DNA of 64,000 nucleotides from Spirochaetales bacterium (GCA_029098225.1 JAQXNX010000027.1:21379-85378), one strand, 5' to 3'. Positions 45,801-55,380 are shown, numbered from the stretch's first letter. The notes: generated by a model not told the origin, from the letters alone. Numbers and translations are program-made.

Positions 45801-46151
45801 CTTTATTATGATGATTCAAAAAAAGAAAAAATTGTTGATGAGCAGATTGTTATTTCTCTTACAAGAAAGGAATGCATATTAATTTTACAAAAAATTTATA
45901 ATTCAATGTTTGTTGAAAATTTTTATAAATGTGTGCCTTTTTCTGAACTTGATAAAGAGCATGCTTCTATAAGCTCATTAATTAATAAACTTGAATCAAT
46001 GTACGGTGGTGAATGGACTTATTTTTCAAAGAAAAAATTATTTGATCTTGAGCATGATCTAGGTTACAACACCGAAAAATTTTCTGATGAATGGGAACAG
46101 GCTGTTATTCATCAAAAAAAGCTGATTAAATATTTAAATGACGTAGAATAG
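42858..46151 (+). CDS. recC: Exodeoxyribonuclease V gamma subunit (RecC)
   Basis: 1097 residues, first gene of recC-recB-recD. The N terminus (DLNLLADDLIMKIMQEWKNP) and the SLHSANIFSQGITFAKFAPN and VFILGMDSSFPGTD phrases match RecC. RecC is the helicase-dead subunit that recognises Chi sites; no intact Walker A is visible, as expected. The C-terminal nuclease-fold region has lost the active residues in the family. It forms the RecBCD complex that resects double-strand breaks and degrades linear foreign DNA. Leaderless start; RecB begins 15 bases after. Confidence 0.88.
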   Translation: MENVFVSLDLNLLADDLIMKIMQEWKNPFEPPAVIFSDVKTEQWFRLRYLNNPKSGKTVLMNLEALRLQPFLFNLLLPEKKILFEKYNIHSIEKLSVELLRDVIIQKLTDRLDDNTFYFEALNAPQVTEYIKKSEINPVCLYDFAQEIATLFLDYEDTRSENLQQLFESCSWQKKLYNDIFNSSDLTEDSKKDFSGIVINQTAYISLFKLCELNKKLNGGQLKYNWQENRPVYVFGFSGMGEIYRSILQNFSEAYNLTVYLQTSTDIKDSDIKRFKTPDGKTFSLECKELFTQWASYGTEHLDLWKKNEDITEISSSTQNLSSQDCVISLSSAPNQLREIENLHSQICELLKSGKARVCDILVLAQNVQSYKVAIEQVFEQNDSNQKADNLKKENQFPYIPTLISDYDSESSFTTTALITLFEILQKKYLCRSDIFSLLRNPLIQFVRGFTNEMVNAWAGWVEKLNAYRDHGIDKDRIYDWDKLKNRLMLSRLSEDLIITDEEKILPYENIETQNDYSLYKFIEAIDELEEWMQLSPKQKFNFQNIQFIYEFLMRWLNLSNEIPPKFFSENFIFQNVIEEIERQKMTSRNDVYSTIFANSLFDRAKGVSLHSANIFSQGITFAKFAPNRILSADYVFILGMDSSFPGTDSENVLDLRSSHFGHERQKGDEKNSLKNRNAFLCQMFAARKGLFISYVNQNLKKDQEFYPSSVVLELFGTVYKDEAFEKRVFENKIYIDENRPWNELFTRREFRNKINYDFMRNSSDIEENENYEEQSDINIQNALPDRLRFTSIKKYLEEPYKYYIENIFDKSEDDSITELQQFEPLTFDNLTESLIQKEYLNLLLKTDESEVENINFDLEFKENLKLENILPVSFFGEKAIADIRKKAEVFYEKYKNIFGELSLVQNELFINVLIPQGDKKQWELSGKVVSFNKNFYETKNLFLVDISKQKKFLNCYISSLALIASLPESDESEYSVNLIELYYDDSKKEKIVDEQIVISLTRKECILILQKIYNSMFVENFYKCVPFSELDKEHASISSLINKLESMYGGEWTYFSKKKLFDLEHDLGYNTEKFSDEWEQAVIHQKKLIKYLNDVE

Positions 46152-46166
46152 GGGAATGGGATTTTT

Positions 46167-49100
46167 ATGGCTGACGAAGAAAAAAATGAAGTTCAGGAAT
46201 TTAATTATGAAACATACAATCCTCAGCAAAAAGATTCTATGTTTATTGAAGCATCCGCGGGAACTGGAAAAACTTTTACAATTCAAAAGATAGTTAGAAA
46301 ACTTGTTGAAAATGGAACTCCATTAGAAAAAATTCTTATTGTTACTTATACTGAAAAAGCGGTTGGTGAATTAAAGGATAGAATTCGAAGTGAACTTTCG
46401 GATTTAAAAAATATAAAGCTTGATGTTGATAATTCACCTATTTTTACCATCCATTCATTTTGTCAAAAAACGCTTGGAGAATTTTATTTTACGGCAAAAC
46501 AGCCGTCCAGACTTGAACTGATAAATGAAAGTGAAATTTCTGATTTTATTGATTTCTGGATTAGAGACGTTTTCAGTACTCAGGAGGATTTTAAGGAATT
46601 ATTCTGTTCTGCAGAAAAGCCTGCTTTACTTATTGAAAGTATAAAAAAACATTTTCAAGCTGCTGTTGATAAATATTATCTTGATTTAAATGGAAACGAA
46701 ATTCCTTCAATTGTTTCTTTGAATACAGAGCAGAATATAAAAAAAGAAAGTCCTCTCGAAAAGTTTTTTACAAAATATTTAAAAGAAATTTACATTGCCT
46801 GGCAAAAGAAGAAAGCTGATAATAAGAAGCAATCCTTTAATGATATGATAAGAAATGTCCGCGAGGCAGTTTGTGAGCCAGATTCGCAATTAAAGAAAAA
46901 ACTTAAAGAAAAGTATTCTTATGCAATTATTGATGAATTTCAGGATACAAATCAGAAACAATGGGATATTTTCAGTTCAGTTTTTCTTGAAAAAAAGGAT
47001 GAAAATAATAAAAATCCGCATGTTCTGATTGTTGTTGGAGATCCAAAGCAGTCTATTTATGCATTTCAGGGCGCTGATGTTAATGTTTATCATAAGGCAA
47101 TTAATGAAATAAAGGCAATTGGAGGAAAAGAATATTCCTTAAAAACTAACAGACGTTCGTCTGTTCTTATGGTAGAAGCCTGCAATGAACTTTTTAAAAC
47201 AAAAGGTAATACGAACTTTTTTGATCCTGCTTCAGAAATTACATTTAATGCTTCTAATCCGTGGGGTAAAATAAAAAATGCTTTATATAATGGAAAAGAA
47301 GCCGAGCCGCTTCTGATTGCTGGAAGCAGAAATCAATTTGATTCCAAAACTCAAAGTGTTATTAGCGAACTTACGGATGAAGAATTTGCAAAAATTGCTG
47401 TAAACAAAATTGTAGATTTATGTTCGTTTGATGAGAATGGAAAAACAAAATTGCAGGTTTGGGATAAGAATAAAAATGCTTATCGGAATTTGTGCTTTAA
47501 GGATATTGCAATTCTTTCAAGAGTTAAAACAGAATCTGCTGCAATTGAAAAAGAAATGAAAAAATGTGGAATTCCAACTTCCAGGTATAAAGATCAGAAT
47601 CTTTTTGCAGGAAAAGAATGTGCTCATTGGATTGCTCTTTTAAATGCAATCAGCGCACCAGACTTTACAGGCATAAGACGAAAATTTTTGAGTGAAGTTT
47701 TATTCACACAATTTTTCAATATTTCATTGGGGCAGGTTACAAGCGAAGAATTTGATAGTCCGCTTTGTGAAGAGCGTCAGAAAATAATTTTGTGGCAGCA
47801 GATTGCACAAAAACGGCAGTGGGCAAAACTCCTTGAATCAATTTTTGAAGAATCAGAAATTGAAGGAAATCTTTCGAGCCTGAATAAATTGTCTTCGCTT
47901 TCCAAATATCGCCAGATTGGAAATTACATTGTTGAGTATCTTTATAAAAACGAATATTCGCTGGAAGAAACTGCAAGGCATTTATTGCGGCTTTCAAATA
48001 AAAATGAAGATTCGGAGGAAGATGCGAATATTGTAGAAAAATCTACAGATTTAGATTGCGTTCAGATAATGACTATTCATGCCTCAAAAGGACTTGAGTT
48101 TCCCGTTGTTATTTGTGTGGGCGGTTATAACGGAAGAAATAATCAGGGACCGCATGTTTATATTTATCATAATTCAGCACGTCAGTCTGAATTGTCTTTT
48201 GTTGATTCAATCGGAAAGAATCAGAAAAATATAGAAGAAGATTATGAATTTCAGCGGGTTTTTTATGTTGCATATACACGGGCTTCCTCACTCATGATCC
48301 TTCCATATTATAAACCTAAAAATACTACAAAGCTTGTGGATTTTATAAGAAATAATCTTTTTGAGTTAATGCAGAATCCTGTCTGTTCAAAATATTTTAA
48401 GCAGATTGGAAGTGCAAAAGATATTGAAAATTTAAAAACAAATGAAGAGCTTGGAGAGGAAGTAAAAGAGATTTTGAATCATAATTTGACAGAACAAAAG
48501 AATGATTCGAAAAATTCCGTAAATGATAATTCTGAAAAATTACGTCAAATACAGTTAGAAGAAAATTCCTTGCTTGCAGAAAAAATTCCTTCAATGCTTT
48601 TATATAAGCATTCGTATTCTTCTTTGTCTCACAATATAAAAGAAACTGAGCTTACAGGAGAAACTTCTGAAAGAATTGATGCTGAAGGAGAAGCTTTAAA
48701 AACTGCTTCGCTAAGCGAATATGATAAATCAGAAAATCCGGTAAAAATGTTTTATGACAAAAATGCAGATCTTGATTTTTTTGCAGAGGACTATCCAAGA
48801 GGTGCAAAACTTGGAACTGCGCTTCATGAGGTTCTGGAAAAAGCTGATTTTATGTTTGCCGGAAAATTTTCTGATTCAAAAACTTATGCAGAAAATCTTC
48901 AGATTACAGAGTTAATCAACAAATGTTTTGCCAATCAGTCTTTTATACTTGATGAAAATGATTCAAAAAAATGGCGGGAACAGACAGCTTATTTTTTGTG
49001 GAACACACTTAATGCAAAATTGCCGGAAATTGCAGGAAATCATCAGACAGAAAAATTATTCAGCCTGGCAGAACTTGGCTGGGATTCCAGACTGGCTGAA

Positions 49101-49523
49101 GTTCAGTTTAATATGAATCCTGTTCCTGAACAAATTTTAAAAAATTATTGTATGGGATTTATTGATTTGATTTTTAAGAGAAAAGATGAAAATCAAAATG
49201 AACTTTATTCTATTGTAGATTGGAAAAGTGATACGTTTATTCCATTAGATTTTTCTGATGAAGAAAAATTAAAAAATCATACAGATGATAAATATTCTAT
49301 TCAAAGAGTTTTGTATTCGTACTGTTTAATAAAATGGTTGAAAATTTTTTATGACGAGAGTGAGGAAGAAATTTTTAAAAATCATTTTGGTGGAATTTAT
49401 TATGTTTATGTTCGCGGCTGCATAAAAGGAACTTCAAATGGAATTTACGCACGTACCTGGAAAAATTATTCTGAGCTGGAAAACAGTTTTAAAAATATCT
49501 GCAGTAAATTAATGGTGTTATAA
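46167..49523 (+). CDS. recB: Exodeoxyribonuclease V beta subunit (RecB)
   Basis: 1118 residues. UvrD-type helicase: Walker A IEASAGTGKTFTIQKI, motif II AIIDEFQDTNQKQWDIF, GDPKQSIYAFQGADVNVY, and IMTIHASKGLEFPVVICVGG. The C-terminal nuclease keeps its catalytic pattern: the histidine region RGAKLGTALHEVLEKADF and the Asp/Lys in YSIVDWKSDTF. It supplies the 3'-5' motor and the only nuclease of RecBCD. The gene lies 15 bases after recC and 3 bases before recD. Confidence 0.93.
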   Translation: MADEEKNEVQEFNYETYNPQQKDSMFIEASAGTGKTFTIQKIVRKLVENGTPLEKILIVTYTEKAVGELKDRIRSELSDLKNIKLDVDNSPIFTIHSFCQKTLGEFYFTAKQPSRLELINESEISDFIDFWIRDVFSTQEDFKELFCSAEKPALLIESIKKHFQAAVDKYYLDLNGNEIPSIVSLNTEQNIKKESPLEKFFTKYLKEIYIAWQKKKADNKKQSFNDMIRNVREAVCEPDSQLKKKLKEKYSYAIIDEFQDTNQKQWDIFSSVFLEKKDENNKNPHVLIVVGDPKQSIYAFQGADVNVYHKAINEIKAIGGKEYSLKTNRRSSVLMVEACNELFKTKGNTNFFDPASEITFNASNPWGKIKNALYNGKEAEPLLIAGSRNQFDSKTQSVISELTDEEFAKIAVNKIVDLCSFDENGKTKLQVWDKNKNAYRNLCFKDIAILSRVKTESAAIEKEMKKCGIPTSRYKDQNLFAGKECAHWIALLNAISAPDFTGIRRKFLSEVLFTQFFNISLGQVTSEEFDSPLCEERQKIILWQQIAQKRQWAKLLESIFEESEIEGNLSSLNKLSSLSKYRQIGNYIVEYLYKNEYSLEETARHLLRLSNKNEDSEEDANIVEKSTDLDCVQIMTIHASKGLEFPVVICVGGYNGRNNQGPHVYIYHNSARQSELSFVDSIGKNQKNIEEDYEFQRVFYVAYTRASSLMILPYYKPKNTTKLVDFIRNNLFELMQNPVCSKYFKQIGSAKDIENLKTNEELGEEVKEILNHNLTEQKNDSKNSVNDNSEKLRQIQLEENSLLAEKIPSMLLYKHSYSSLSHNIKETELTGETSERIDAEGEALKTASLSEYDKSENPVKMFYDKNADLDFFAEDYPRGAKLGTALHEVLEKADFMFAGKFSDSKTYAENLQITELINKCFANQSFILDENDSKKWREQTAYFLWNTLNAKLPEIAGNHQTEKLFSLAELGWDSRLAEVQFNMNPVPEQILKNYCMGFIDLIFKRKDENQNELYSIVDWKSDTFIPLDFSDEEKLKNHTDDKYSIQRVLYSYCLIKWLKIFYDESEEEIFKNHFGGIYYVYVRGCIKGTSNGIYARTWKNYSELENSFKNICSKLMVL

Positions 49524-49526
49524 AAG

Positions 49527-51647
49527 ATGAATGAAAATTATGATTTTTATGAAGAATTAAATTCTCTGAATGGAATAAGTCAAACCTGGGTAAAAGTTAT
49601 TTCAGTTTTACAGTCTCTTCAAAAAGATTTACCTGTTGAAGTTCGAGATTTATTTTATATGTATTTTTCTCTTCTGGACGATGGAAATATCTGTATAAAT
49701 CTTGATGATGATTTTGAAAAAGAAGATTCCTTGTATAACCGTTGGATAAAAAAATGGGAAGGCTTATTAAAAGCTTCATTAAAATTTACACAGGAAGAAA
49801 TTGAAAAAAAACTTTCTTCTGATTCAGAGCTTTTTTCTTCAGAAATAAAATTTGCGCTTGAAGAAATAAAAAAAGGAAAATTCAGAAATCTTATTCATGA
49901 CTACAAAAACTCTGATTATACAAAACCTTTTGTAATTGATGAAAACTGGCTTTTTTCTTCAAAATATCATAAGGCAAAAATTGTAATTGAAAACCGCATA
50001 AATAAAATCATGAAAAAATCTGCTGTGTCTGTTGCGGTTCCGGAAAAAGAAAATTTAAAAAAATATTTTGCTGAAATTACTCAGGTAAATGGTTCAAAAG
50101 CCATTTTGTTAAAAGATGAACAGCTGAATGCAATTTCAAGAGGGCAGAATGAAAACCTGATTATTACAGGTGGGCCTGGAACCGGAAAAACAACTGTAGT
50201 TTGTTATCTTTTATGGGAGCTTTTGAAAAATCCTGAATATGAGAATTTTAAGCTTTATTTGGCGGCTCCAAGCGGAAAGGCGAGCGATCGACTAAAAGAA
50301 AGCATCTGTGAAACTCTTGAACATTTGAACCAAAAGACCCGGGAAGAAAATTTAACTCTATATAAAAAGCTGAATTCAGCTCAAAGCTCAACAATTCACA
50401 TGCTTTTGAATTATAATCCGAGTGATAATTTTTTTACTTATAACGAAGAAAATCAGTTTGATGTAAATTCTATTTTTGTAATTGATGAAGCAAGTATGAT
50501 TGATATAATTTTGTTCAGCCGCTTGTTGAATGCAATTCCTGAAGGTGCCCGAGTATTTATTCTTGGTGATAAAAATCAGCTTCCATCTGTTCAGGCAGGA
50601 GCTGTTCTTGGTGAACTTCTGGCAAATAAAACGGAGTGCGTTGTCGAATTAAAGGAATCAAACCGATTTAATGATGATTCGCAGATTGGCCGGTTAAAAG
50701 ATGCCTTACAGTCTGAAGAGCCACTAAAAAAAGAGCTTGCAAATATCTGTAATTTTGAAGAATGGGTTGAAGAAAAAATTGACTCTGGCGAATCTGTTTT
50801 TTTACAAGAGCAAAGTAATTCAATAAATGAAAAAAAAGATTTTCCGGTTACGACATTCACATTAAAGAAACAGGATTTTTCATATAAAAAAAATCAGATT
50901 GAGAAGCTTATAAATTTGTGGAGCGCTGAATTTTACGATGATTTTTCTTCAAACGAAAGTATTGCAAATGGAATACCTGTTAATTCCGATTATAATAAAT
51001 TAATTTCTGAACTTGATGATTTGTGGAAGAAAACTTTACGTGCAAGAATTCTTTGTGCCGAAAGAAAAGGAATTCGCGGCGTAGAAGAAATTAATAATAA
51101 TATAATAGAAAAAATCATCAAAAAAAATCAGATTACGCTGCAGGGTGAAGAATTTTTTAATGGAGAGCTTGTAATGCTCACAAGAAATCAATCAATGTTT
51201 AATTTATATAACGGAGACAGTGGAATTGTCGTAAGCTTGAAATTAAATGGCGAAAAGGAAAATTCTAATAATGGTTCCAGCCTGAAATATTTGATGGTAA
51301 AAAAGGAAACAAAAGAGGGGAGTGTTGATAATAAAAATATAATAAATACTCAGACTGGAATTATTCAGACTGGAAGTTATGTTTTTTATCCTCTTTATCT
51401 TTTGCCAAAAGAAACTCTTGAACCGTCTTATGCAATTACAATTCACAAATCGCAGGGCTCCGGTTATAAATCTATTTTGGTTTTTATTCCGGAACAAGAA
51501 GGTCATCCGCTTTTAAATCGTCAGATTATTTATACTGCAATTACAAGAACGGAAGGTTCAACATTTATTTTTGCAGATTATAATACTCTGGAAGCAGCCA
51601 GAAAAACTGTAATTCAGCGAGATACAAGAATTATATTTAAAGCATAA
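49527..51647 (+). CDS. recD: Exodeoxyribonuclease V alpha subunit (RecD)
   Basis: 706 residues. Helicase superfamily 1B: Walker A ITGGPGTGKTTVVCYL near residue 218, IFVIDEASMIDIILF, GDKNQLPSVQAGAVLGE, LCAERKGIRGVEEINN and SYAITIHKSQGSGYKSI, the RecD-specific motif order. It provides the 5'-3' motor of RecBCD. The ATG is three bases after the recB stop. The 3' end is followed within 3 bases by a convergent gene; no terminator separates them. Confidence 0.93.
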   Translation: MNENYDFYEELNSLNGISQTWVKVISVLQSLQKDLPVEVRDLFYMYFSLLDDGNICINLDDDFEKEDSLYNRWIKKWEGLLKASLKFTQEEIEKKLSSDSELFSSEIKFALEEIKKGKFRNLIHDYKNSDYTKPFVIDENWLFSSKYHKAKIVIENRINKIMKKSAVSVAVPEKENLKKYFAEITQVNGSKAILLKDEQLNAISRGQNENLIITGGPGTGKTTVVCYLLWELLKNPEYENFKLYLAAPSGKASDRLKESICETLEHLNQKTREENLTLYKKLNSAQSSTIHMLLNYNPSDNFFTYNEENQFDVNSIFVIDEASMIDIILFSRLLNAIPEGARVFILGDKNQLPSVQAGAVLGELLANKTECVVELKESNRFNDDSQIGRLKDALQSEEPLKKELANICNFEEWVEEKIDSGESVFLQEQSNSINEKKDFPVTTFTLKKQDFSYKKNQIEKLINLWSAEFYDDFSSNESIANGIPVNSDYNKLISELDDLWKKTLRARILCAERKGIRGVEEINNNIIEKIIKKNQITLQGEEFFNGELVMLTRNQSMFNLYNGDSGIVVSLKLNGEKENSNNGSSLKYLMVKKETKEGSVDNKNIINTQTGIIQTGSYVFYPLYLLPKETLEPSYAITIHKSQGSGYKSILVFIPEQEGHPLLNRQIIYTAITRTEGSTFIFADYNTLEAARKTVIQRDTRIIFKA

Positions 51648-51649
51648 TT

Positions 51650-51904
51650 TTACCACCTGCCATTTATGCAGAAAGCCGATTTTCGATTTGCGCGTAATTG
51701 AACAAAGCAACCGCATTCACTGCAGGTCATTTCTCCAATCAGCTTACTGCAGGTTTTACAGGTTTCCAGCCGCTTTTTGTAAACATCTGGAGAAACTGTA
51801 TCTTCTGTAAGCTGTTGATTCAATGCCATTTCTTCCAGAAGTTCCGGTGTCATATCAAGAGAAGAAAGGTGATTTTTATTTTCACATTCAGGACAAAGCT
51901 TCAT
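51650..51904 (-). CDS. Small zinc-ribbon protein
   Basis: 84 residues from the ATG at 51904, chosen because TATAAT lies 7 bases upstream; the frame stays open to an ATG at 51982 (110 residues), which would overlap the arabinofuranosidase gene. Four Cys pairs are seen: MKLCPECENK, ETCKTCSKLI, EMTCSECGCF and the final CINGRW. The sequence resembles DUF6171-like zinc-ribbon proteins common in gut bacteria; function unknown. There is no good Shine-Dalgarno. It is convergent with recD. Confidence 0.6.
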   Translation of the reverse strand: MKLCPECENKNHLSSLDMTPELLEEMALNQQLTEDTVSPDVYKKRLETCKTCSKLIGEMTCSECGCFVQLRANRKSAFCINGRW

Positions 51905-51912
51905 TCCGAAAA

Positions 51913-53394
51913 TTATAATTTCATTTCTACAGTTACAACACTCATTGCAGGTACTTTCAGCTGTACTTCGTTTTCTCCACAAATTGTTACATTAATATTT
52001 TCTTCTTTAATGTTTTCTGGTTTAGAGAAAGTATTGCAGGCTGTCATTCGTTTTGAAGTAAGAATTGTTCCTTTTGCTTCTTTTATTTTTCCTTTTATAT
52101 TTGCAAGGCTTATACTAATCTGCTTTTCGCCTTTGAGTTCAGCATTTGTAAATGTTACAGTATACAAATTCTTTTTATGTGAAGCCGAAGCCGAAATTGC
52201 AGCAACTCTTGCATCTTCCGGTCCTACCTGATTTGTTGCAACAGAACTTGCAAGAAGCTCAGCATCCATGTGATTTTTATACATATGGAAAACATACCAG
52301 GTTGGAGTTTTTACTATTTTATTTCCTTCTGTAAGAACTGGAGATTGAAGTACATTTACTGCCTGAGCAATATTTGCACATCTTACACGGTCTGAGTGAT
52401 TATTGAAAATATTCAATGTAAGGCCGGCAACAAGTGCATCTCGAATTGTGCATTGCTGATAGAGGAAGCCCGGATTTGTATCCGGTTCAACTGCATGCCA
52501 CATTCCCCATTCATCAACAATAAGTGCAACACGTTTTTCGCTGTCATATTTGCTCATAATTTCATCATGGCGGCGAACAAGAGTTTCCATAAAGCCTGCA
52601 TTTTTTAATGCAAGGAACCATTCATTTTCTCCAAAATCAGTTGCTGTTGTTCTGTTATCCCAGTTTGGTACAACAGTATAATGATGAAGAGAAAGACCAT
52701 CCATTAAGCTGCTGCATTCACGCATTAAAACTTCTGTCCAGTTCCAGTCACTTGAATTTGGACCACAAGCTATTTTAAAAATTTTATTTTTTCCATATTG
52801 TCGTACATAAGTCTGGTAATTTCTATAAAGATTTGCATAATGCTCCGGCTTCATATTTCCACCACAGCCCCAGTTTTCGTTTCCAACTCCAAACATATCA
52901 AGCTTCCATGGCTTTTTATGTCCGTTTTCTTCACGTAAGCGGCTCATAGGTGATTCACCATCAAAAGTAATGTATTCAACCCATTCAGACATTTCCTGAA
53001 CAGTTCCGCTTCCTACATTTCCGTTAATATATGGCTTGCAACCTAAAACTTCGCAAAGTCCTAAGAATTCATGAGTTCCAAACGAATTGTCTTCTACAAC
53101 TCCGCCCCAATGAGTATTAATCATTTTTTTTCTTGTTTCGTATGGACCAATTCCGTCTTTCCAGTGATATTCATCTGCAAAACAGCCGCCCGGCCATCTT
53201 AAATTAGGAATTTCAATTTCGCGAAAAGCTTCTACTACATCTTTTCTGTAGCCGTTTATGTTTGGTATGTCGGAGTTTTTTCCAACCCAAAATCCGCCAT
53301 ATATACAGCGTCCTAAATGTTCAGAAAAATGGCCATAAATATCTTTGCTGATTTTGCTTAAATCCTTGTCGCAGGAAACTACAATTGAATCCAT
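51913..53394 (-). CDS. Alpha-L-arabinofuranosidase, GH51
   Basis: 493 residues, with GGAG before the ATG. No signal peptide, so it is cytoplasmic and acts on imported arabino-oligosaccharides. GH51 features: [17 protein letters not shown] near residue 20, [14 protein letters not shown], acid/base Glu173 in [11 protein letters not shown] and nucleophile Glu295 in [10 protein letters not shown]. It removes arabinose side chains from arabinoxylan or arabinan. A LacI-type palindrome lies 72 bases upstream. Convergent with recD through the small zinc-ribbon gene. Confidence 0.94.
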   Translation of the reverse strand: MDSIVVSCDKDLSKISKDIYGHFSEHLGRCIYGGFWVGKNSDIPNINGYRKDVVEAFREIEIPNLRWPGGCFADEYHWKDGIGPYETRKKMINTHWGGVVEDNSFGTHEFLGLCEVLGCKPYINGNVGSGTVQEMSEWVEYITFDGESPMSRLREENGHKKPWKLDMFGVGNENWGCGGNMKPEHYANLYRNYQTYVRQYGKNKIFKIACGPNSSDWNWTEVLMRECSSLMDGLSLHHYTVVPNWDNRTTATDFGENEWFLALKNAGFMETLVRRHDEIMSKYDSEKRVALIVDEWGMWHAVEPDTNPGFLYQQCTIRDALVAGLTLNIFNNHSDRVRCANIAQAVNVLQSPVLTEGNKIVKTPTWYVFHMYKNHMDAELLASSVATNQVGPEDARVAAISASASHKKNLYTVTFTNAELKGEKQISISLANIKGKIKEAKGTILTSKRMTACNTFSKPENIKEENINVTICGENEVQLKVPAMSVVTVEMKL

Positions 53395-53452
53395 AAAAAC
53401 TCCGTAATGACACCTTTTTTGAGGTGCTTGCTGGTATAGTTGTGTGAAAATA

Positions 53453-53479
53453 GTTAAACTGCATGGTTAAACGTTTAAC
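53453..53479. promoter_or_regulatory. Candidate LacI-family operator for the arabinofuranosidase gene
   Basis: A perfect 14-bp palindrome GTTAAACGTTTAAC (53466-53479) with the central CG typical of LacI/GalR operators, plus an extra half-site GTTAAAC at 53453-53459. It lies 59-85 bases ahead of the GH51 start on the other strand. No LacI gene is in the window. Confidence 0.6.
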
Positions 53480-53594
53480 TAAGTCTTGGATTTAATATAA
53501 CATCGAAAAACTGATTGTGCAAGAAAAAAATATAAGATATAAGATATTTTACTGATGACAAATTCTATAAAAGTGTATTACAATATTTATTATT

Positions 53595-53606
53595 CTAGTA
53601 TACTAG
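53595..53606. promoter_or_regulatory. Perfect palindrome over the -10 box of eda
   Basis: CTAGTATACTAG is a 12-bp perfect palindrome covering TATACT (53599-53604), a likely -10 box. Its right half TATACTAG is shared with the uxaC leader. Protein binding here would block the promoter. Confidence 0.5.
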
Positions 53607-53626
53607 GTTGTAGGAGTATATAAATT

Positions 53627-54265
53627 ATGAACGAAATCTTGAAGCAGATTGGCTTGACGGGAATTGTTCCTGTTGTTGTTTTGAATAATGCTGGCGACGC
53701 TATGCCACTTGCTGAAAGTCTTATAAAAGGTGGACTTCCATGTGCAGAAGTTACTTTTCGAACTGATGCGGCTGAGGAAAGTATTCGTACTATTGCAAAG
53801 AATTTTCCAGATATGCTTGTTGGAGCAGGAACAGTTCTTTCTGTTGAGCAGGTTAAGCGTGCTGTAGGAGCAGGGGCTAAGTTTATTGTAAGTCCAGGAC
53901 TTAATCCAAAGGTTGTTGAATACTGTATTAAAAAAGGCTATCCGGTTACTCCTGGAATAATGACTCCAACCGAACTTGAAATGGCGCTTGGACTTGGACT
54001 TGATGTTGTAAAATTCTTCCCGGCAGAAAATGCAGGCGGACTAAAAATGATTAAGGCAATGAGCGCTCCATATACAATGATGAAATTTATGCCGACCGGT
54101 GGAATAAATGCCACAAATGTCCGCGACTATCTTGCATGTGATAAAATTCTGGCATGCGGCGGCAGCTGGATGGTAAAGGGAGATTTGATTAACGCCGGTA
54201 ATTTTGCAGAAATTGAAAAGTTGACTCGCGAAGCTGCGGGAATTGTAAAGGAAATAAGAGAATAA
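53627..54265 (+). CDS. eda: KDPG aldolase (2-dehydro-3-deoxy-phosphogluconate aldolase)
   Basis: 212 residues, full length; TAGGAG precedes the ATG. It splits KDPG into pyruvate and glyceraldehyde-3-phosphate. Catalytic residues: Glu41 and Arg45 in PCAEVTFRT and the Schiff-base Lys129 in GLDVVKFFPAENAGG. GAGTVLSVEQVKRAVGAGAK and FMPTGGINATN are typical. It works with the KDG kinase encoded next, separated by an intrinsic terminator, and with uxaC elsewhere in the window. Confidence 0.93.
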   Translation: MNEILKQIGLTGIVPVVVLNNAGDAMPLAESLIKGGLPCAEVTFRTDAAEESIRTIAKNFPDMLVGAGTVLSVEQVKRAVGAGAKFIVSPGLNPKVVEYCIKKGYPVTPGIMTPTELEMALGLGLDVVKFFPAENAGGLKMIKAMSAPYTMMKFMPTGGINATNVRDYLACDKILACGGSWMVKGDLINAGNFAEIEKLTREAAGIVKEIRE

Positions 54266-54274
54266 GGTAAAGCT

Positions 54275-54303
54275 AAAAAATTGCTGAATCGCAATTTTTT
54301 TTA
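54275..54303 (+). terminator. Terminator between eda and kdgK
   Basis: AAAAAATTGC / GCAATTTTTT stem with loop TGAATC and T tail. It lies inside the eda-kdgK gap, so it should lower kdgK transcription relative to eda unless read through. Confidence 0.75.
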
Positions 54304-54360
54304 ACGCTTTGCTATTGAACACCGCGGACTCTGACTGGCCCGCTTACACAGGAGATAAAA

Positions 54361-55380
54361 ATGAAAGTAGTAACATTTGGTGAAATAATGCTTAGACTGG
54401 AACCTGAAGGATATTTCCGTTTTGTTCAGGTAGATAAAATGACTTCTACATTTGGAGGCGGTGAGGCTAATGTTGCAGTTTCTCTTGCAAACTACGGCTT
54501 AGACGCATATTACGTAACAAAGCTTCCAAAGCACGAAATCGGTCAGGCTGCAATCAACAGCCTCCGCCGTTATGGTGTAAACACAAATTACATTGTTCGT
54601 GGCGGCGATCGTGTTGGTATTTACTACAACGAGCGAGGGGCTAGTCAGCGCGGTTCAAAGTGTATATACGACCGCGCACACAGCTCAATCGCAGAAGCAA
54701 AACCGGAAGACTTCAACTGGCCGGAAATCTTCAAAGACTGTAAATGGTTCCATCTTACAGGAATTACTCCGGCTCTTGGTGGAAATATGGTTCAGATTTG
54801 TATTGAAGCCTGTAAGGCTGCCAAAGCTGCCGGTGCTACAGTAAGCTGCGACCTCAACTACCGCGGAAAGCTCTGGACACGTGAGCAGGCTCGCGAAGCT
54901 ATGACAGAAATCTGTAAGTACGTAGATGTTTGTATTTCTAACGAGGAAGATGCTAAAGATGTATTCGGAATTGAAGCAGAAAATACAGATATCACAGGCG
55001 GAAAACTCAATAAGGAAGGCTATAAATCAGTTGCAAAGCAGCTGGCAGACAAATTCGGTTTCCAGAAAGTAGCAATTACTCTTAGAACTTCTATCAATGC
55101 AAACCGTAACAACTGGGCAGCCCTTCTTTATGATGGAAAGGATTACTGCTTCTCTAAGGAATACGAAATGTATATCGTAGACCGTGTAGGCGGCGGCGAC
55201 AGCTTTGGTGGCGGACTCATTTACGCTCTTCTCAACGGTAAGTCAACTCAGGATGCTGTAGAGTTTGCGGTTGCAGCAAGCTGTCTCAAGCACACTATTG
55301 AAGGCGACTACAACATGGTAAGCGTAGACGAGGTAGAAAAGCTTGCAGCCGGCAACGGTTCTGGCCGCATCCAGCGATAA
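54361..55380 (+). CDS. kdgK: 2-keto-3-deoxygluconate kinase
   Basis: 339 residues, PfkB/ribokinase fold, CAGGAG before the ATG. It phosphorylates KDG to KDPG, the substrate of the aldolase upstream. TFGEIMLRLEPEGY, STFGGGEANVAVSLANYG and the ATP-site phrase DRVGGGDSFGGGLIYALL (Asp base) are diagnostic. Codon use is richer in GC at third positions than in surrounding genes, possibly reflecting high expression. Confidence 0.92.
   Translation: MKVVTFGEIMLRLEPEGYFRFVQVDKMTSTFGGGEANVAVSLANYGLDAYYVTKLPKHEIGQAAINSLRRYGVNTNYIVRGGDRVGIYYNERGASQRGSKCIYDRAHSSIAEAKPEDFNWPEIFKDCKWFHLTGITPALGGNMVQICIEACKAAKAAGATVSCDLNYRGKLWTREQAREAMTEICKYVDVCISNEEDAKDVFGIEAENTDITGGKLNKEGYKSVAKQLADKFGFQKVAITLRTSINANRNNWAALLYDGKDYCFSKEYEMYIVDRVGGGDSFGGGLIYALLNGKSTQDAVEFAVAASCLKHTIEGDYNMVSVDEVEKLAAGNGSGRIQR

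Noticed and set aside
51905..51982. Longer start for the zinc-ribbon protein
   Set aside because: It would read into the arabinofuranosidase gene in another frame; a -10 box lies just before the inner ATG.
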